Assembly: GCA_016290775.1 (NCBI GenBank)
Contig: JAEEVF010000001.1
Location: 1 to 64,000 of the forward strand
DNA from: Acetatifactor sp.
GTDB lineage: Bacteria; Bacillota; Clostridia; Lachnospirales; Lachnospiraceae
DNA: 64,000 nt
Reading direction: 5' to 3'
The position numbers were made by a program, and so were the translations under genes. This document shows, piece after piece, positions 6,982 to 15,101 of this stretch (the stretch's first letter is position 1; each line of letters opens with the position of its first letter). The notes beneath the pieces are model-generated. The model saw nothing but the letters and a program-made list of their open reading frames with translations, did no database searches and was not told where the DNA came from.

Positions 6982-9660
6982 ATGAAATCGTATTCCTTGC
7001 ACTTGGATAATATGCCTCAGAAGTCTTCTTCGCATACCTATCGCAAGAAGGATCTTGAGGAGATGACGACATACCAGCTTCGCGACATTTGCAGTAAGGA
7101 GATGATCATCAAGGGTGTCACGAACCCTTTGAATCGTTACGAGCTGATTGAGACGATCCTTCGGTATCGCGGGGAAAAGGACGCACTGTTTATCCGCGAC
7201 GTCAAAGAGGGCGGCATGGAGAGGATTGAGAAGGTGCTCCAGACCAAGCTTGGCACGCAGATGCGGGATGAGGGAACCATCCACAACCCTGCGCGTCTGA
7301 TCATGTATGAAGGTCTGGATCTGACCTTGTACGACAGGTATCAGGTGGGCATTGACCGCAGCAAAAAGAATGACATCAGCAAGGTCGTGATCAATCACAT
7401 CGTGGAGTCCAACGTATTTCTCGTGGGCGAGGGCGGTGAGGTCTGCACGATCTTAAATCTGGTGAGCGACGGCGCGGACGAGGAGCATTTTTATTTGGAG
7501 CGCGACGGCCGTCAGCCCATCCGTCTGAGCGAAAAGAAATTCTATTATCTGTATTTCTTCGAGAAGAAGGAGTCGGATTATCTTTATAATGCCTATTACG
7601 GGATCAATCAGACGCCGTATGCGGCGATCAATTACTACAAGATCCCGCTGGTGGATCTGGAGATCCGTCAGGTGGAGACGACGGAGGCGATCCTTTCCAT
7701 CGACTTTGGTACGTCCAACACCACCGCAGGCACTTATCTGGATTATGGTTACATCAATCAGCATGACAGCAATGACCTCTTAAATGGCGGCGTAAAGCTC
7801 GATGCGATCAATGAAGTGCGCTTCCTCGACAACACGAGGCGTGCGAAGAAGTGGGTGCCGATGCTCCCGACGATCGTTTCGGTGGCCGACTGCAGTGACA
7901 GAACAAACATTGTCTATCACTTCGGTTATGATGCGCAAAAGGACACGCAGATCAAGTATTATGACGAGTCCTTCAGCATTTTCTATGAGATCAAGCGTTG
8001 GGTGAATTCCTACGAGACGAGTCAGGAGATCAACGACAAGGCTGGCAATTCCGCAATGGTAAAGCGTGGCGCCATCGTGCGTGAGTACTTGCTTTACGTG
8101 ATCCACTGCGCGGAGCAGCGCTTTAAGTGTAAGTTCAAGAACCTTCACCTGACCAGTCCCGTGAAGATGAAGAAGCAGTATAATCAAATGTTCAAGGCGC
8201 TTTTGCCGGAATATGAGATCGACACGAAGCATATGCTGGACGAGGGTACGGCCGTGATTTACAACACGATCCACAGCCTGATCGAGAAGCAGCGCTTCCA
8301 TGACGGCGAGCAGGTGTCCGCGCTGATCATCGACTGCGGCGGCGGCACGACGGACCTGTCCTCCTGTAATTTCACGATTGAGAACGACAGTGTGTCGTAT
8401 AAAGTCGAGATCGAGACGACTTATGAAAACGGTGACACGAACTTTGGCGGTAACAACATTACGTACCGCATCATGCAGTATATCAAGATCATGTTCGCGG
8501 CCTTTTACAGTCAGGGCAAGTCGGTGCACATCGATGAGATCATTGACGTGGCCGCAGAGGACATTTTCCGTTTCGTGGATGAGTTTGGCAAGAATGCAGT
8601 TTATGAAAAGCTTGAGAAGGCATATGAAGAAGCCGAGAGCATCATTCCCACGAAGTTCAAAAATTATGAGAACCGCACCCGCGATGAGTATTTCATGGTC
8701 AAGAACAATTTCTATTTCCTGTTTGACATTGCGGATCGCATGAAGAAGCAATTCTATATGCGTGAAGGTATTCTGAGAAACAGCTTCCAGAATAACTACG
8801 AGATGGAGAATGATGACCTGAAGGTTACGCAGATCGAGCGTTGGAACCTGGTGGTCAGGGAAGAGGGTCAGCTTGTTTACAAGCATTCCTTCCCGGAGGT
8901 CATCTTCAACATCAAGGAGATCGAGCTGCTTCTTAAGGCGGACATTTACGAGATCGTGAACAAGTTCCTGAATGAGTTTTATCAGGACAGAACACTTGGC
9001 GATTTCTCCATCATCAAGCTGACGGGACAGTCCTGCCGCATTGACATTTTCCGCGAAGCCTTGAAGGAATTCGTTCCCGGCAAGAGCATCGAGTTCAAGC
9101 AGCAGTCCAAGGAGAAGAAGGACTTTACGGAGCTGAAGCTTACCTGCGTACGCGGCGCGATCCAGTATGTTAACGCGCGCAAGATGGGCTTTACGGACGT
9201 GCAGCTTTATTATCGCATGCCGTCAATTCCTTACTCGATCAGCGGCCTGACCCACGAGGGCAGGGAAGTGATGCTGATCTACAGCCTCGACCGTTCGCAG
9301 ACCTACGGACATCTTTCGAGGAACAATGGCATTCGCCAGCTCGAGCTCTTCTTAAAGGACGGCTCCGGGATCCTCAAGTATCGGTATATCTACGAGAACA
9401 GGCCTTCGGATTACGTGGAGACGACCTATTACAACATTATCGACAAGTATCAAAATTACGCAGAGTGCATTCCGCAGGATGACGTGGACGTGATCTCGGA
9501 CGGCGAGGTGAAGTTCTTTGTGTTCGCGGCAAACGATCAGTGGGGCTTTTACGTGGTTCCCATCCAGAGAGCGAATTCGCTGCTTTATCTGGGCAGGGAG
9601 GCATACTTTGCATTCGAGAACGATGCTTGGGAGATGGATTTCTTTGACGGCATGAAATAA
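6982..9660 (+). CDS. Hsp70/actin-fold ATPase with N-terminal SAP-like domain
   Basis: An 892-residue protein. Residues 25-65 (LEEMTTYQLRDICSKE, then ELIETIL) resemble a SAP or Rho-N helix-extended-loop-helix module, which in other proteins contacts nucleic acid. The rest carries the actin/Hsp70 ATPase signatures: phosphate-1 DFGTSNTT from Asp241, phosphate-2 DCGGGTTDLSS from Asp451, and an adenosine-binding segment LTGQS near 680. It lacks the canonical DnaK peptide-binding domain, and the ATPase has large insertions, so it is not a housekeeping chaperone. In relatives such proteins are called molecular chaperones only by fold. Fourth gene of the eight-gene operon; a 50-bp gap with GGGGAGGAA precedes its ATG. 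Confidence 0.8.
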   Translation: MKSYSLHLDNMPQKSSSHTYRKKDLEEMTTYQLRDICSKEMIIKGVTNPLNRYELIETILRYRGEKDALFIRDVKEGGMERIEKVLQTKLGTQMRDEGTIHNPARLIMYEGLDLTLYDRYQVGIDRSKKNDISKVVINHIVESNVFLVGEGGEVCTILNLVSDGADEEHFYLERDGRQPIRLSEKKFYYLYFFEKKESDYLYNAYYGINQTPYAAINYYKIPLVDLEIRQVETTEAILSIDFGTSNTTAGTYLDYGYINQHDSNDLLNGGVKLDAINEVRFLDNTRRAKKWVPMLPTIVSVADCSDRTNIVYHFGYDAQKDTQIKYYDESFSIFYEIKRWVNSYETSQEINDKAGNSAMVKRGAIVREYLLYVIHCAEQRFKCKFKNLHLTSPVKMKKQYNQMFKALLPEYEIDTKHMLDEGTAVIYNTIHSLIEKQRFHDGEQVSALIIDCGGGTTDLSSCNFTIENDSVSYKVEIETTYENGDTNFGGNNITYRIMQYIKIMFAAFYSQGKSVHIDEIIDVAAEDIFRFVDEFGKNAVYEKLEKAYEEAESIIPTKFKNYENRTRDEYFMVKNNFYFLFDIADRMKKQFYMREGILRNSFQNNYEMENDDLKVTQIERWNLVVREEGQLVYKHSFPEVIFNIKEIELLLKADIYEIVNKFLNEFYQDRTLGDFSIIKLTGQSCRIDIFREALKEFVPGKSIEFKQQSKEKKDFTELKLTCVRGAIQYVNARKMGFTDVQLYYRMPSIPYSISGLTHEGREVMLIYSLDRSQTYGHLSRNNGIRQLELFLKDGSGILKYRYIYENRPSDYVETTYYNIIDKYQNYAECIPQDDVDVISDGEVKFFVFAANDQWGFYVVPIQRANSLLYLGREAYFAFENDAWEMDFFDGMK

Positions 9661-9675
9661 GGACTGGAGGGGGTT

Positions 9676-11727
9676 ATGGTCCAGACAAACAGAAGTATTT
9701 TGCTTGAAGTGATCAATCCGGAAAAGGCGGACCTTCTGACCATCATCACGGAGGAGAACGCGAAGGAAAGCCTTTCGGATGAGCAGCTCGCAAGGATCCA
9801 TGAAAAGCTGACGGTAAGTTCCTTTTCGGAGTTTATCACGAAGTTTGCGCCGACGGTGAAGATGATGCTGAACACCGAGCAAAAGCAGGTGGCCTTCTCG
9901 TTAGGACACATGGGGGATGCGCAGGAGGTGATCGAGTTAAATCACCCGGATTCCCTGTTCAACTCGTTGATGTACTTGATCGAGTCGAAAAAGCACAAGA
10001 GGTATCTTCTCACCGAATTCGAGGATATGATGGAGAACGTCATTCCAAGGCGGAGTTCGGATCTGTTCTTTGACGAGCGGGGGCAGCTCATTTCGGACAT
10101 TACTGCGAATGGCCCTGCAGAGCATGGTTCGCACGTGCGTAGGATGAAGAAGCTCCTTCATGGCTATGACGACGGGATCTATCTGCTGATCGCTTTTCTG
10201 AAGAACGTGGAAGCCATTTTGCTCCGTGGCATGGAGGATGGCTTCGTGAACCGCGGCATCATCGAGGATCATGATCAGTTGCAGATCAAGGTCCTGAAGA
10301 CGGCGGAGAGATATCAAAAAGAGTTTTACGTGGGCGACCACTTCGATGCGGAGGAATATTCCGCGATCGTTGAGGAGTGCTTGGAATCTGAGAAGTCCAT
10401 GTTGCGCAATTCCACGTTATTACGGGACTGCCTGCTGCTTCCCGTGTACGTAAAGGAGCGCAGGCTCGAGCTTCTTTTACAGAAGCAAAAGGAGTACATG
10501 GACTTTTACGTATTGCTCTTAAAGCGTTTTTGGATCACTTCCAAACCGCTTCTTGAGACGCTGCTTGGCGTTTGGAATTTCTTTGCGCCGCATTATGGCG
10601 TGGAGGGCATGAATCCGGTTTTGGTGGTTGCCAATTTTGCGCCTGCGGATCTGATGGAGGTAAAGAATCGGGAGCGGCTTGACATTTATCTCAACAGCGT
10701 GAACTCGAAGACGTTCCAGGATAATACCATTTGGTATGCGATCCTGCCCAACATGGTGACAAACACGGAGATCCAGGGGCGGAACGTGCGTGAAAGGTTC
10801 CGTTCGCAGAGGGAGCAATATGCGTTCCGAAGAAACGGCACGGAGGAGATCGTGCTGGCGCTGGAGATCCTTGCGAGATATAAGGTGCAGACTTTCTTAA
10901 GTTTGTCGCTTACGAAGGAGAACACGTTCACCGCGATCGCAAGGACGGGCCTGGATCGCTTGAATGAGAACCTTGCCATTTTCGATAAGCTGGACGGGAC
11001 GGATTATCTGATCCCGTGCTTCCCCAATTTCGTCGTGGTGTCGGAGGAGGAAGCGTGCCTGAACATGGGCAATAACCTGGTGCTTTGCGAGGACGGGAAG
11101 ACCATCAAGGCGGAGGGGAATCGCCTGCTTTGGCTCGATGAGATCGGCGTGGAGGCATGCTATATCGCCGCCGGCCTGTTCGCGGCCTGTCAGGACCCAA
11201 ATTACTTAAAGACCAAGTTTAAGCGGGGCGTTTTGGAGAATACGCCCGGCGTTGCATATCGTTTTTCGGAGGGCGGTCATCAGATGGCCACGACCACGGC
11301 CATGCTCAGTGAGACCATTGATTTCACGGAAGAGCTTGCGGAGGAGATCCATAAGCACTCTCGCGGCGTTGCCTTTGGGCAAAAGAGCGGGAAGATGATC
11401 ATCCTGACGGACAGGGCGTACTCCTACGGGAGCGGGAATCCGCTGCTTGCATCCATGGTGCAGACGCTTAGCTACGTTGAGCGCGTGATCCAGTTTGAAT
11501 CTCAGGATTACAAGAAGAAGCTGATCAGTCAGTTCTTCCAGAGAAGGCCGGGGAGCCTGATCTCGCAGTGGTATACGGCGGATCACACCTTCGTGAACGC
11601 CATCATCAAAGAGAACGAGTCGATCGAATATCAGATCGATGAAAATGACGATCGGTGTACCTTCACCATGTCATTCAACAATAAGGAGCTTGTGCGGCGG
11701 GAGACCGTTGCAATGTTTAAGGAATAG
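9676..11727 (+). CDS. Large soluble protein of unknown function (operon gene 5)
   Basis: 683 residues, no signal peptide or membrane helix, no catalytic motif that I recognise. The N-terminal 300 residues are mostly helical; the centre has alternating strands and helices (VLVVANFAPADLMEV). The last 200 residues contain IGVEACYIAAGLFAACQ, then a helical run with YVERVIQF, and end in a strand-rich tail. That order loosely recalls the C-terminal half of contractile sheath proteins (tail sheath, TssC), but the resemblance is by eye and too weak to name it. GGAGGGGG precedes the ATG; 15 bp after the Hsp70-like gene and 10 bp before the next. Confidence 0.7.
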   Translation: MVQTNRSILLEVINPEKADLLTIITEENAKESLSDEQLARIHEKLTVSSFSEFITKFAPTVKMMLNTEQKQVAFSLGHMGDAQEVIELNHPDSLFNSLMYLIESKKHKRYLLTEFEDMMENVIPRRSSDLFFDERGQLISDITANGPAEHGSHVRRMKKLLHGYDDGIYLLIAFLKNVEAILLRGMEDGFVNRGIIEDHDQLQIKVLKTAERYQKEFYVGDHFDAEEYSAIVEECLESEKSMLRNSTLLRDCLLLPVYVKERRLELLLQKQKEYMDFYVLLLKRFWITSKPLLETLLGVWNFFAPHYGVEGMNPVLVVANFAPADLMEVKNRERLDIYLNSVNSKTFQDNTIWYAILPNMVTNTEIQGRNVRERFRSQREQYAFRRNGTEEIVLALEILARYKVQTFLSLSLTKENTFTAIARTGLDRLNENLAIFDKLDGTDYLIPCFPNFVVVSEEEACLNMGNNLVLCEDGKTIKAEGNRLLWLDEIGVEACYIAAGLFAACQDPNYLKTKFKRGVLENTPGVAYRFSEGGHQMATTTAMLSETIDFTEELAEEIHKHSRGVAFGQKSGKMIILTDRAYSYGSGNPLLASMVQTLSYVERVIQFESQDYKKKLISQFFQRRPGSLISQWYTADHTFVNAIIKENESIEYQIDENDDRCTFTMSFNNKELVRRETVAMFKE

Positions 11728-11737
11728 AGGGTCATAA

Positions 11738-13015
11738 ATGGAAAACCATTTTTTTGAAAGTGAATTTCGTTTTGACAAGTATTTAAGCGAACGGTTGCTT
11801 GAGGTCAGCGACGAGGGCGAACGCAGGGCGCTGAAGGACGTGCTAGGTAAGACCATGGTCCCTTTTTATGAGCAGGTGGAGGAGAAGTACCAGCAGCTCG
11901 AGGAGAGACTGTTTTCGGCAGAGAGCGCAAGGCAGAAAAGCTTTGACCTCATCACGGGGATCATTGAGAGAAACAAGATTGACATTACCGAGGACGCGCT
12001 TTATCCCATGAATTATGCGGATCTGAGCGACGTGACGGTGGACATCGGCGAAATGATGGAGAAGATCCGTGCGGGCAAGCCCTACACGGTTTTTCGCGTG
12101 TTCCTTCGCGCGGACGTGCAAAGGCTGCGCGCCTTAGAGAAGGCGGACAAGCGTTTTCACGGCACGGTGATTACGCAGGCGGGGGAATATCATGCCGAAG
12201 TAAGGCTTGTGCGGAACCAGTCTTACCTAAAGCAGGTGGCGGACCTTTATCCCTATTTTGAGAACAATGGCGTCGGCTGGAAAACGGTATGTATGCCGTA
12301 CCTTAGCAAGTTTTATGACGTGCAGGTGTGTCGCACGGATTGCCCTGAGGATGAGGTGATCCGGGAGTTTCGGATCGATTTTGGGGAGTATGCGTCCTTT
12401 GTGCGGTCTGACCTGATCCCTGTATGGAACGTGCGGTTCCTTTCGGAGAAGACGGGTGCATATCCCGATCTTGCGCTGGACCGCGTGCATTATGAGCATT
12501 GCATTTACAGAAGTCATTTCCGCCCGGAGCGCGCTTATCTGGTCGCGGAGGAGCACGTGCGCCTTTGGGACGTGTTTGTGCAGGACGGTGACATGCACAT
12601 TGTGTGCTCGGAGAAGGATCCGCGAACCTGGAAGCTCATGGAGGTCAATGACAAGTCGCTTCATGCAGCGAATGCATATCCGGTTTATCAAAACGGCGGC
12701 CAGGGCAATTCGGGCAGAAGGTGCATCCACACGAAGGCGGAGGTTGGGCGTCTTGTGGATTCCCTTGGGATCGAGGAGCTTTCGCTTGTGGGCATGGAGA
12801 TCAAGAAGGCTACGGAGAACATGGAGCCGAAGACATATTCCATGGATCCTTTTTTGGAGGATGAGATCCGGACGAGCAAAGAGCGGGAGGTTTTGCTCCT
12901 TACGTTCCGCGCAAAGGATCCTTCGTCCTATTTGAATTACGATCTGATGAGTTATGTCGTGAGCAGGGTGCAGTGGGAGCTGCCCGAGTTTTGGTGCGTT
13001 GGCGAGCTGGCTTAA
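11738..13015 (+). CDS. Soluble protein of unknown function (operon gene 6)
   Basis: 425 residues. The first 75 residues are charged and helical (EQVEEKYQQLEERLFSAES, a likely coiled coil); the rest looks strand-rich with many aromatic residues (FGEYASFVRSDLIPVWNVRF). No signal peptide, membrane helix or known motif is visible. Any helicase or binding-protein label carried by relatives should not be trusted, because no Walker motif is present. Encoded 10 bp after gene 5 of the operon, so stoichiometric co-production is likely. Confidence 0.7.
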   Translation: MENHFFESEFRFDKYLSERLLEVSDEGERRALKDVLGKTMVPFYEQVEEKYQQLEERLFSAESARQKSFDLITGIIERNKIDITEDALYPMNYADLSDVTVDIGEMMEKIRAGKPYTVFRVFLRADVQRLRALEKADKRFHGTVITQAGEYHAEVRLVRNQSYLKQVADLYPYFENNGVGWKTVCMPYLSKFYDVQVCRTDCPEDEVIREFRIDFGEYASFVRSDLIPVWNVRFLSEKTGAYPDLALDRVHYEHCIYRSHFRPERAYLVAEEHVRLWDVFVQDGDMHIVCSEKDPRTWKLMEVNDKSLHAANAYPVYQNGGQGNSGRRCIHTKAEVGRLVDSLGIEELSLVGMEIKKATENMEPKTYSMDPFLEDEIRTSKEREVLLLTFRAKDPSSYLNYDLMSYVVSRVQWELPEFWCVGELA

Positions 13016-13043
13016 GACCGGCTTTTGACTGGGAGTTTGGGGA

Positions 13044-13712
13044 ATGGAAGATTTTTGGAACACTTCAACAAAACGAAAAGATCAAGTGCGATATCGCCAG
13101 TCCAGGTCCTACAGTCCGTACAGTGAGTTTTTCAGCGACTGGAAAACGGAAAAGGACGGCGTCACCTATCTTTCCATCAATGCGTTTTATCGGTTTGACG
13201 AGGTCATGGAGCCGCTGTTCCATGCTTCTGCCATCAACGAGAAGCAAAGGGACTGGTTGTTCGACGTATTTATGCATTATCTGATCGAGCTGGAGTTTCG
13301 GACCGGTGCCACAAAAGCGGAAAGAGACGTCCACTTGATGATGGATGAAATAAAAAACGGGTGTTATCGAAGTGAGATCGCACGGATCTATCAAGGACTG
13401 AGTGACAAAGAGAAGTATTACGTGGCGCATTTGGTCATGAAGCAAAAGGAGACGGGAGAGAGCGTCTTCCATTTTGCGGAGGCACTGTCCGTGCTTCTTG
13501 AGAATGCGATCGTATATAAAAACAAGTTTGATGATAAGAACCTTCTCCTTTACGTGGGAAAGCGGGAAAACGCTTTTGACCAGGGAAAGATCCGGCTGGC
13601 ATCGGAGCTGTTCGAGCCTTTGGGATATCGCCTGACGGTCTTTTGGGAAAAGCACTTTGCGGTGCTTGAGGAGAAGCAGACCATGGAAATCGACGAGATT
13701 GAATTACTGTAG
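13044..13712 (+). CDS. Soluble protein of unknown function (operon gene 7)
   Basis: 222 residues, mainly helical in the middle (KEKYYVAHLVMKQKETGES), with a C-terminal block VLLENAIVYKNKFDDKNLLL followed by a strand-like ending FEPLGYRLTVFWEKHFAV and an acidic tail. No enzymatic motif found. The GC content and codon use match its neighbours. It lies 28 bp after gene 6 and 11 bp before gene 8. Confidence 0.68.
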   Translation: MEDFWNTSTKRKDQVRYRQSRSYSPYSEFFSDWKTEKDGVTYLSINAFYRFDEVMEPLFHASAINEKQRDWLFDVFMHYLIELEFRTGATKAERDVHLMMDEIKNGCYRSEIARIYQGLSDKEKYYVAHLVMKQKETGESVFHFAEALSVLLENAIVYKNKFDDKNLLLYVGKRENAFDQGKIRLASELFEPLGYRLTVFWEKHFAVLEEKQTMEIDEIELL

Positions 13713-13723
13713 CGGGAGGAGAA

Positions 13724-14506
13724 ATGATGGCAGAGATCAAGATACCGGTGTTTGAGAGCGGCTGCGTTTTGACGCGGGAAATGTTGGATCTCATGGAAAA
13801 CATGACCTTGGACCTTCGCAGTCTTTTGCTGGATGGTTTCTCCGACGGCATTGTTTCCGGATGCGGCGCATTCATGAAGGATGGGGTCATTGCGGTTGGC
13901 CGAGGGATCGTAAAAATAGGAAATCATGTGTTATTTATTCCTGACGGCATGGAAGCGACGGTGACGCCGGGAAATGAATGGCATGTTTTGCAGCTGCGCT
14001 TTGGAACGGCGTATCGTGAGGACAATTTCCTGGTGCGCAAGGTGACCTTGGAGATCACGAATGACCTTGCCGGCGGTGCGGACGTGATCGAAGTCTGCAG
14101 ATTCCGTCTGCAGGGCGGCGCGCTGCTTCGAAATCAGTACCGTGATTATCAGGACTTGAACACGGAATATGACACCGTCAACGAGATTTATGCAAAGTGG
14201 TCGGGCTATGGGAAGGAGACCATCTCCACCAAAGTGCTGGAGGGCTTTGCGAAGGAAGCGATGCGTCGCGGAATGCAAAATCCCCAGGATGAATGCTTTG
14301 TGCAGATGATCCTGAACTTAAACGGCAGGTCCATGACCAGGGACAGCATCCAGTTTTACGTTTCCTCGCGTCTTGCAAGACCTTATAAGGAAATAACGAA
14401 CATGGAAATTTATACAGGTCTCGGGGAAGTGCTCAGGCAATTGCGCTCCACAAAGGAGCACGTTCCGGGCAGGCAGAGGGACGATCGCAGGATCATAGTG
14501 GATTAA
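13724..14506 (+). CDS. Possible phage-baseplate/receptor-binding-like protein (operon gene 8)
   Basis: 260 residues. The N-terminal half (FESGCVLTREMLDLMENMT, then DGFSDGIVSG and VGRGIVKIGNHVLFIPDG) has the pattern seen at the start of some phage tail-fibre/baseplate proteins and of TssK: an entry segment, a helix, a Gly-rich hairpin set and a short hydrophobic strand. This is a by-eye comparison and remains tentative. The C-terminal part is helical and ends in basic residues (RQRDDRRIIVD). Last gene of the operon; GGGAGGAGAA precedes the ATG. A 118-bp AT-rich gap with regulatory sites follows. Confidence 0.62.
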   Translation: MMAEIKIPVFESGCVLTREMLDLMENMTLDLRSLLLDGFSDGIVSGCGAFMKDGVIAVGRGIVKIGNHVLFIPDGMEATVTPGNEWHVLQLRFGTAYREDNFLVRKVTLEITNDLAGGADVIEVCRFRLQGGALLRNQYRDYQDLNTEYDTVNEIYAKWSGYGKETISTKVLEGFAKEAMRRGMQNPQDECFVQMILNLNGRSMTRDSIQFYVSSRLARPYKEITNMEIYTGLGEVLRQLRSTKEHVPGRQRDDRRIIVD

Positions 14507-14538
14507 TATGCATATTTGTTTTGTTTATTCGTGCAAAA

Positions 14539-14552
14539 TGAATAAATATACA
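14539..14552 (+). promoter_or_regulatory. ArgR (ARG box)-like operator
   Basis: TGAATAAATATACA matches the inverted-repeat ARG-box core TGAAT-4 AT-ATTCA with one mismatch. It lies about 40 bp upstream of the predicted -35 in front of the acetyltransferase-argJBD genes. The surrounding 14507-14585 stretch is very AT-rich with further TTTATTC/GAATAAA half-sites at about 14524-14545. Arginine-dependent repression is the likely role. Confidence 0.5.
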
Positions 14553-14590
14553 TAAAAATAAGAATATTATGCATAAACGATAAAAAGTAC

Positions 14591-14618
14591 TGGACTTTTA
14601 TGCAAAAAGTGTTATAGT
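14591..14618 (+). promoter_or_regulatory. Predicted promoter of the arginine operon
   Basis: TGGACT (14591-14596), 16-bp spacer, TATAGT (14613-14618). The expected transcription start falls at about 14625, on or beside the first ATG of the acetyltransferase gene, so the mRNA may have almost no leader. Confidence 0.5.
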
Positions 14619-14624
14619 AGGGTA

Positions 14625-15086
14625 ATGATGAAAAAATATACGATCAAAACAATGACAATTGAAGACTATGAAGGGTTGCATGCCCTGTGGATGACGATCC
14701 ACGGTTTTGGCATCCGGAGCATCGACGATTCTCGCATTGGCGTGGAGCGTTTCCTTGCAAGGAATCCGAAGACCAGCGTCGTTGCGGTGGCAGAGGACGG
14801 AGCCATTGTAGGCGGCATTCTTTGCGGGCATGACGGACGGCGCGGATGTCTGTATCACGTGTGCGTGCGCGAGGATTACCGTCGCATGGGCATTGGTAAG
14901 GCCATGGTGGTTTATTGCATGAATGCTCTGAAGGAGGAGCAGATCAACAAGGTAAGCCTGATCGCCTTTACGAAGAATGATGTGGGCAATGCCTTTTGGA
15001 ACTGCATTGGCTGGACGAAACGTCTCGACCTGAATTATTACGACTTTACCCTGAACGAAGCAAACATCACGGCATTTAACAAGTAA
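14625..15086 (+). CDS. GNAT-family N-acetyltransferase
   Basis: 153-residue single-domain GNAT protein. The acetyl-CoA binding signature is the V-x-x-x-x-R-x-x-G-I-G block VREDYRRMGIGKAM at about residues 84-97, followed by the typical ENxGF-like region (NAFWNCIGW). Substrate cannot be read from sequence. Its place at the head of argJ-argB-argD, behind an ARG-box-like site, suggests a link to arginine or N-acetylglutamate metabolism, but it is much shorter than classic ArgA. Two adjacent ATG codons (14625, 14628) are possible starts; no clear ribosome site is visible, which with the promoter position suggests a leaderless message. Confidence 0.85.
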   Translation: MMKKYTIKTMTIEDYEGLHALWMTIHGFGIRSIDDSRIGVERFLARNPKTSVVAVAEDGAIVGGILCGHDGRRGCLYHVCVREDYRRMGIGKAMVVYCMNALKEEQINKVSLIAFTKNDVGNAFWNCIGWTKRLDLNYYDFTLNEANITAFNK

Positions 15087-15101
15087 CGCTAGGAGCCTTT
15101 T

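Noticed and set aside
3692..14506. Calling the operon a type VI secretion system
   Set aside because: Tube, spike, ClpV and membrane-complex genes are missing; only kinase/phosphatase logic and weak fold resemblances support it.
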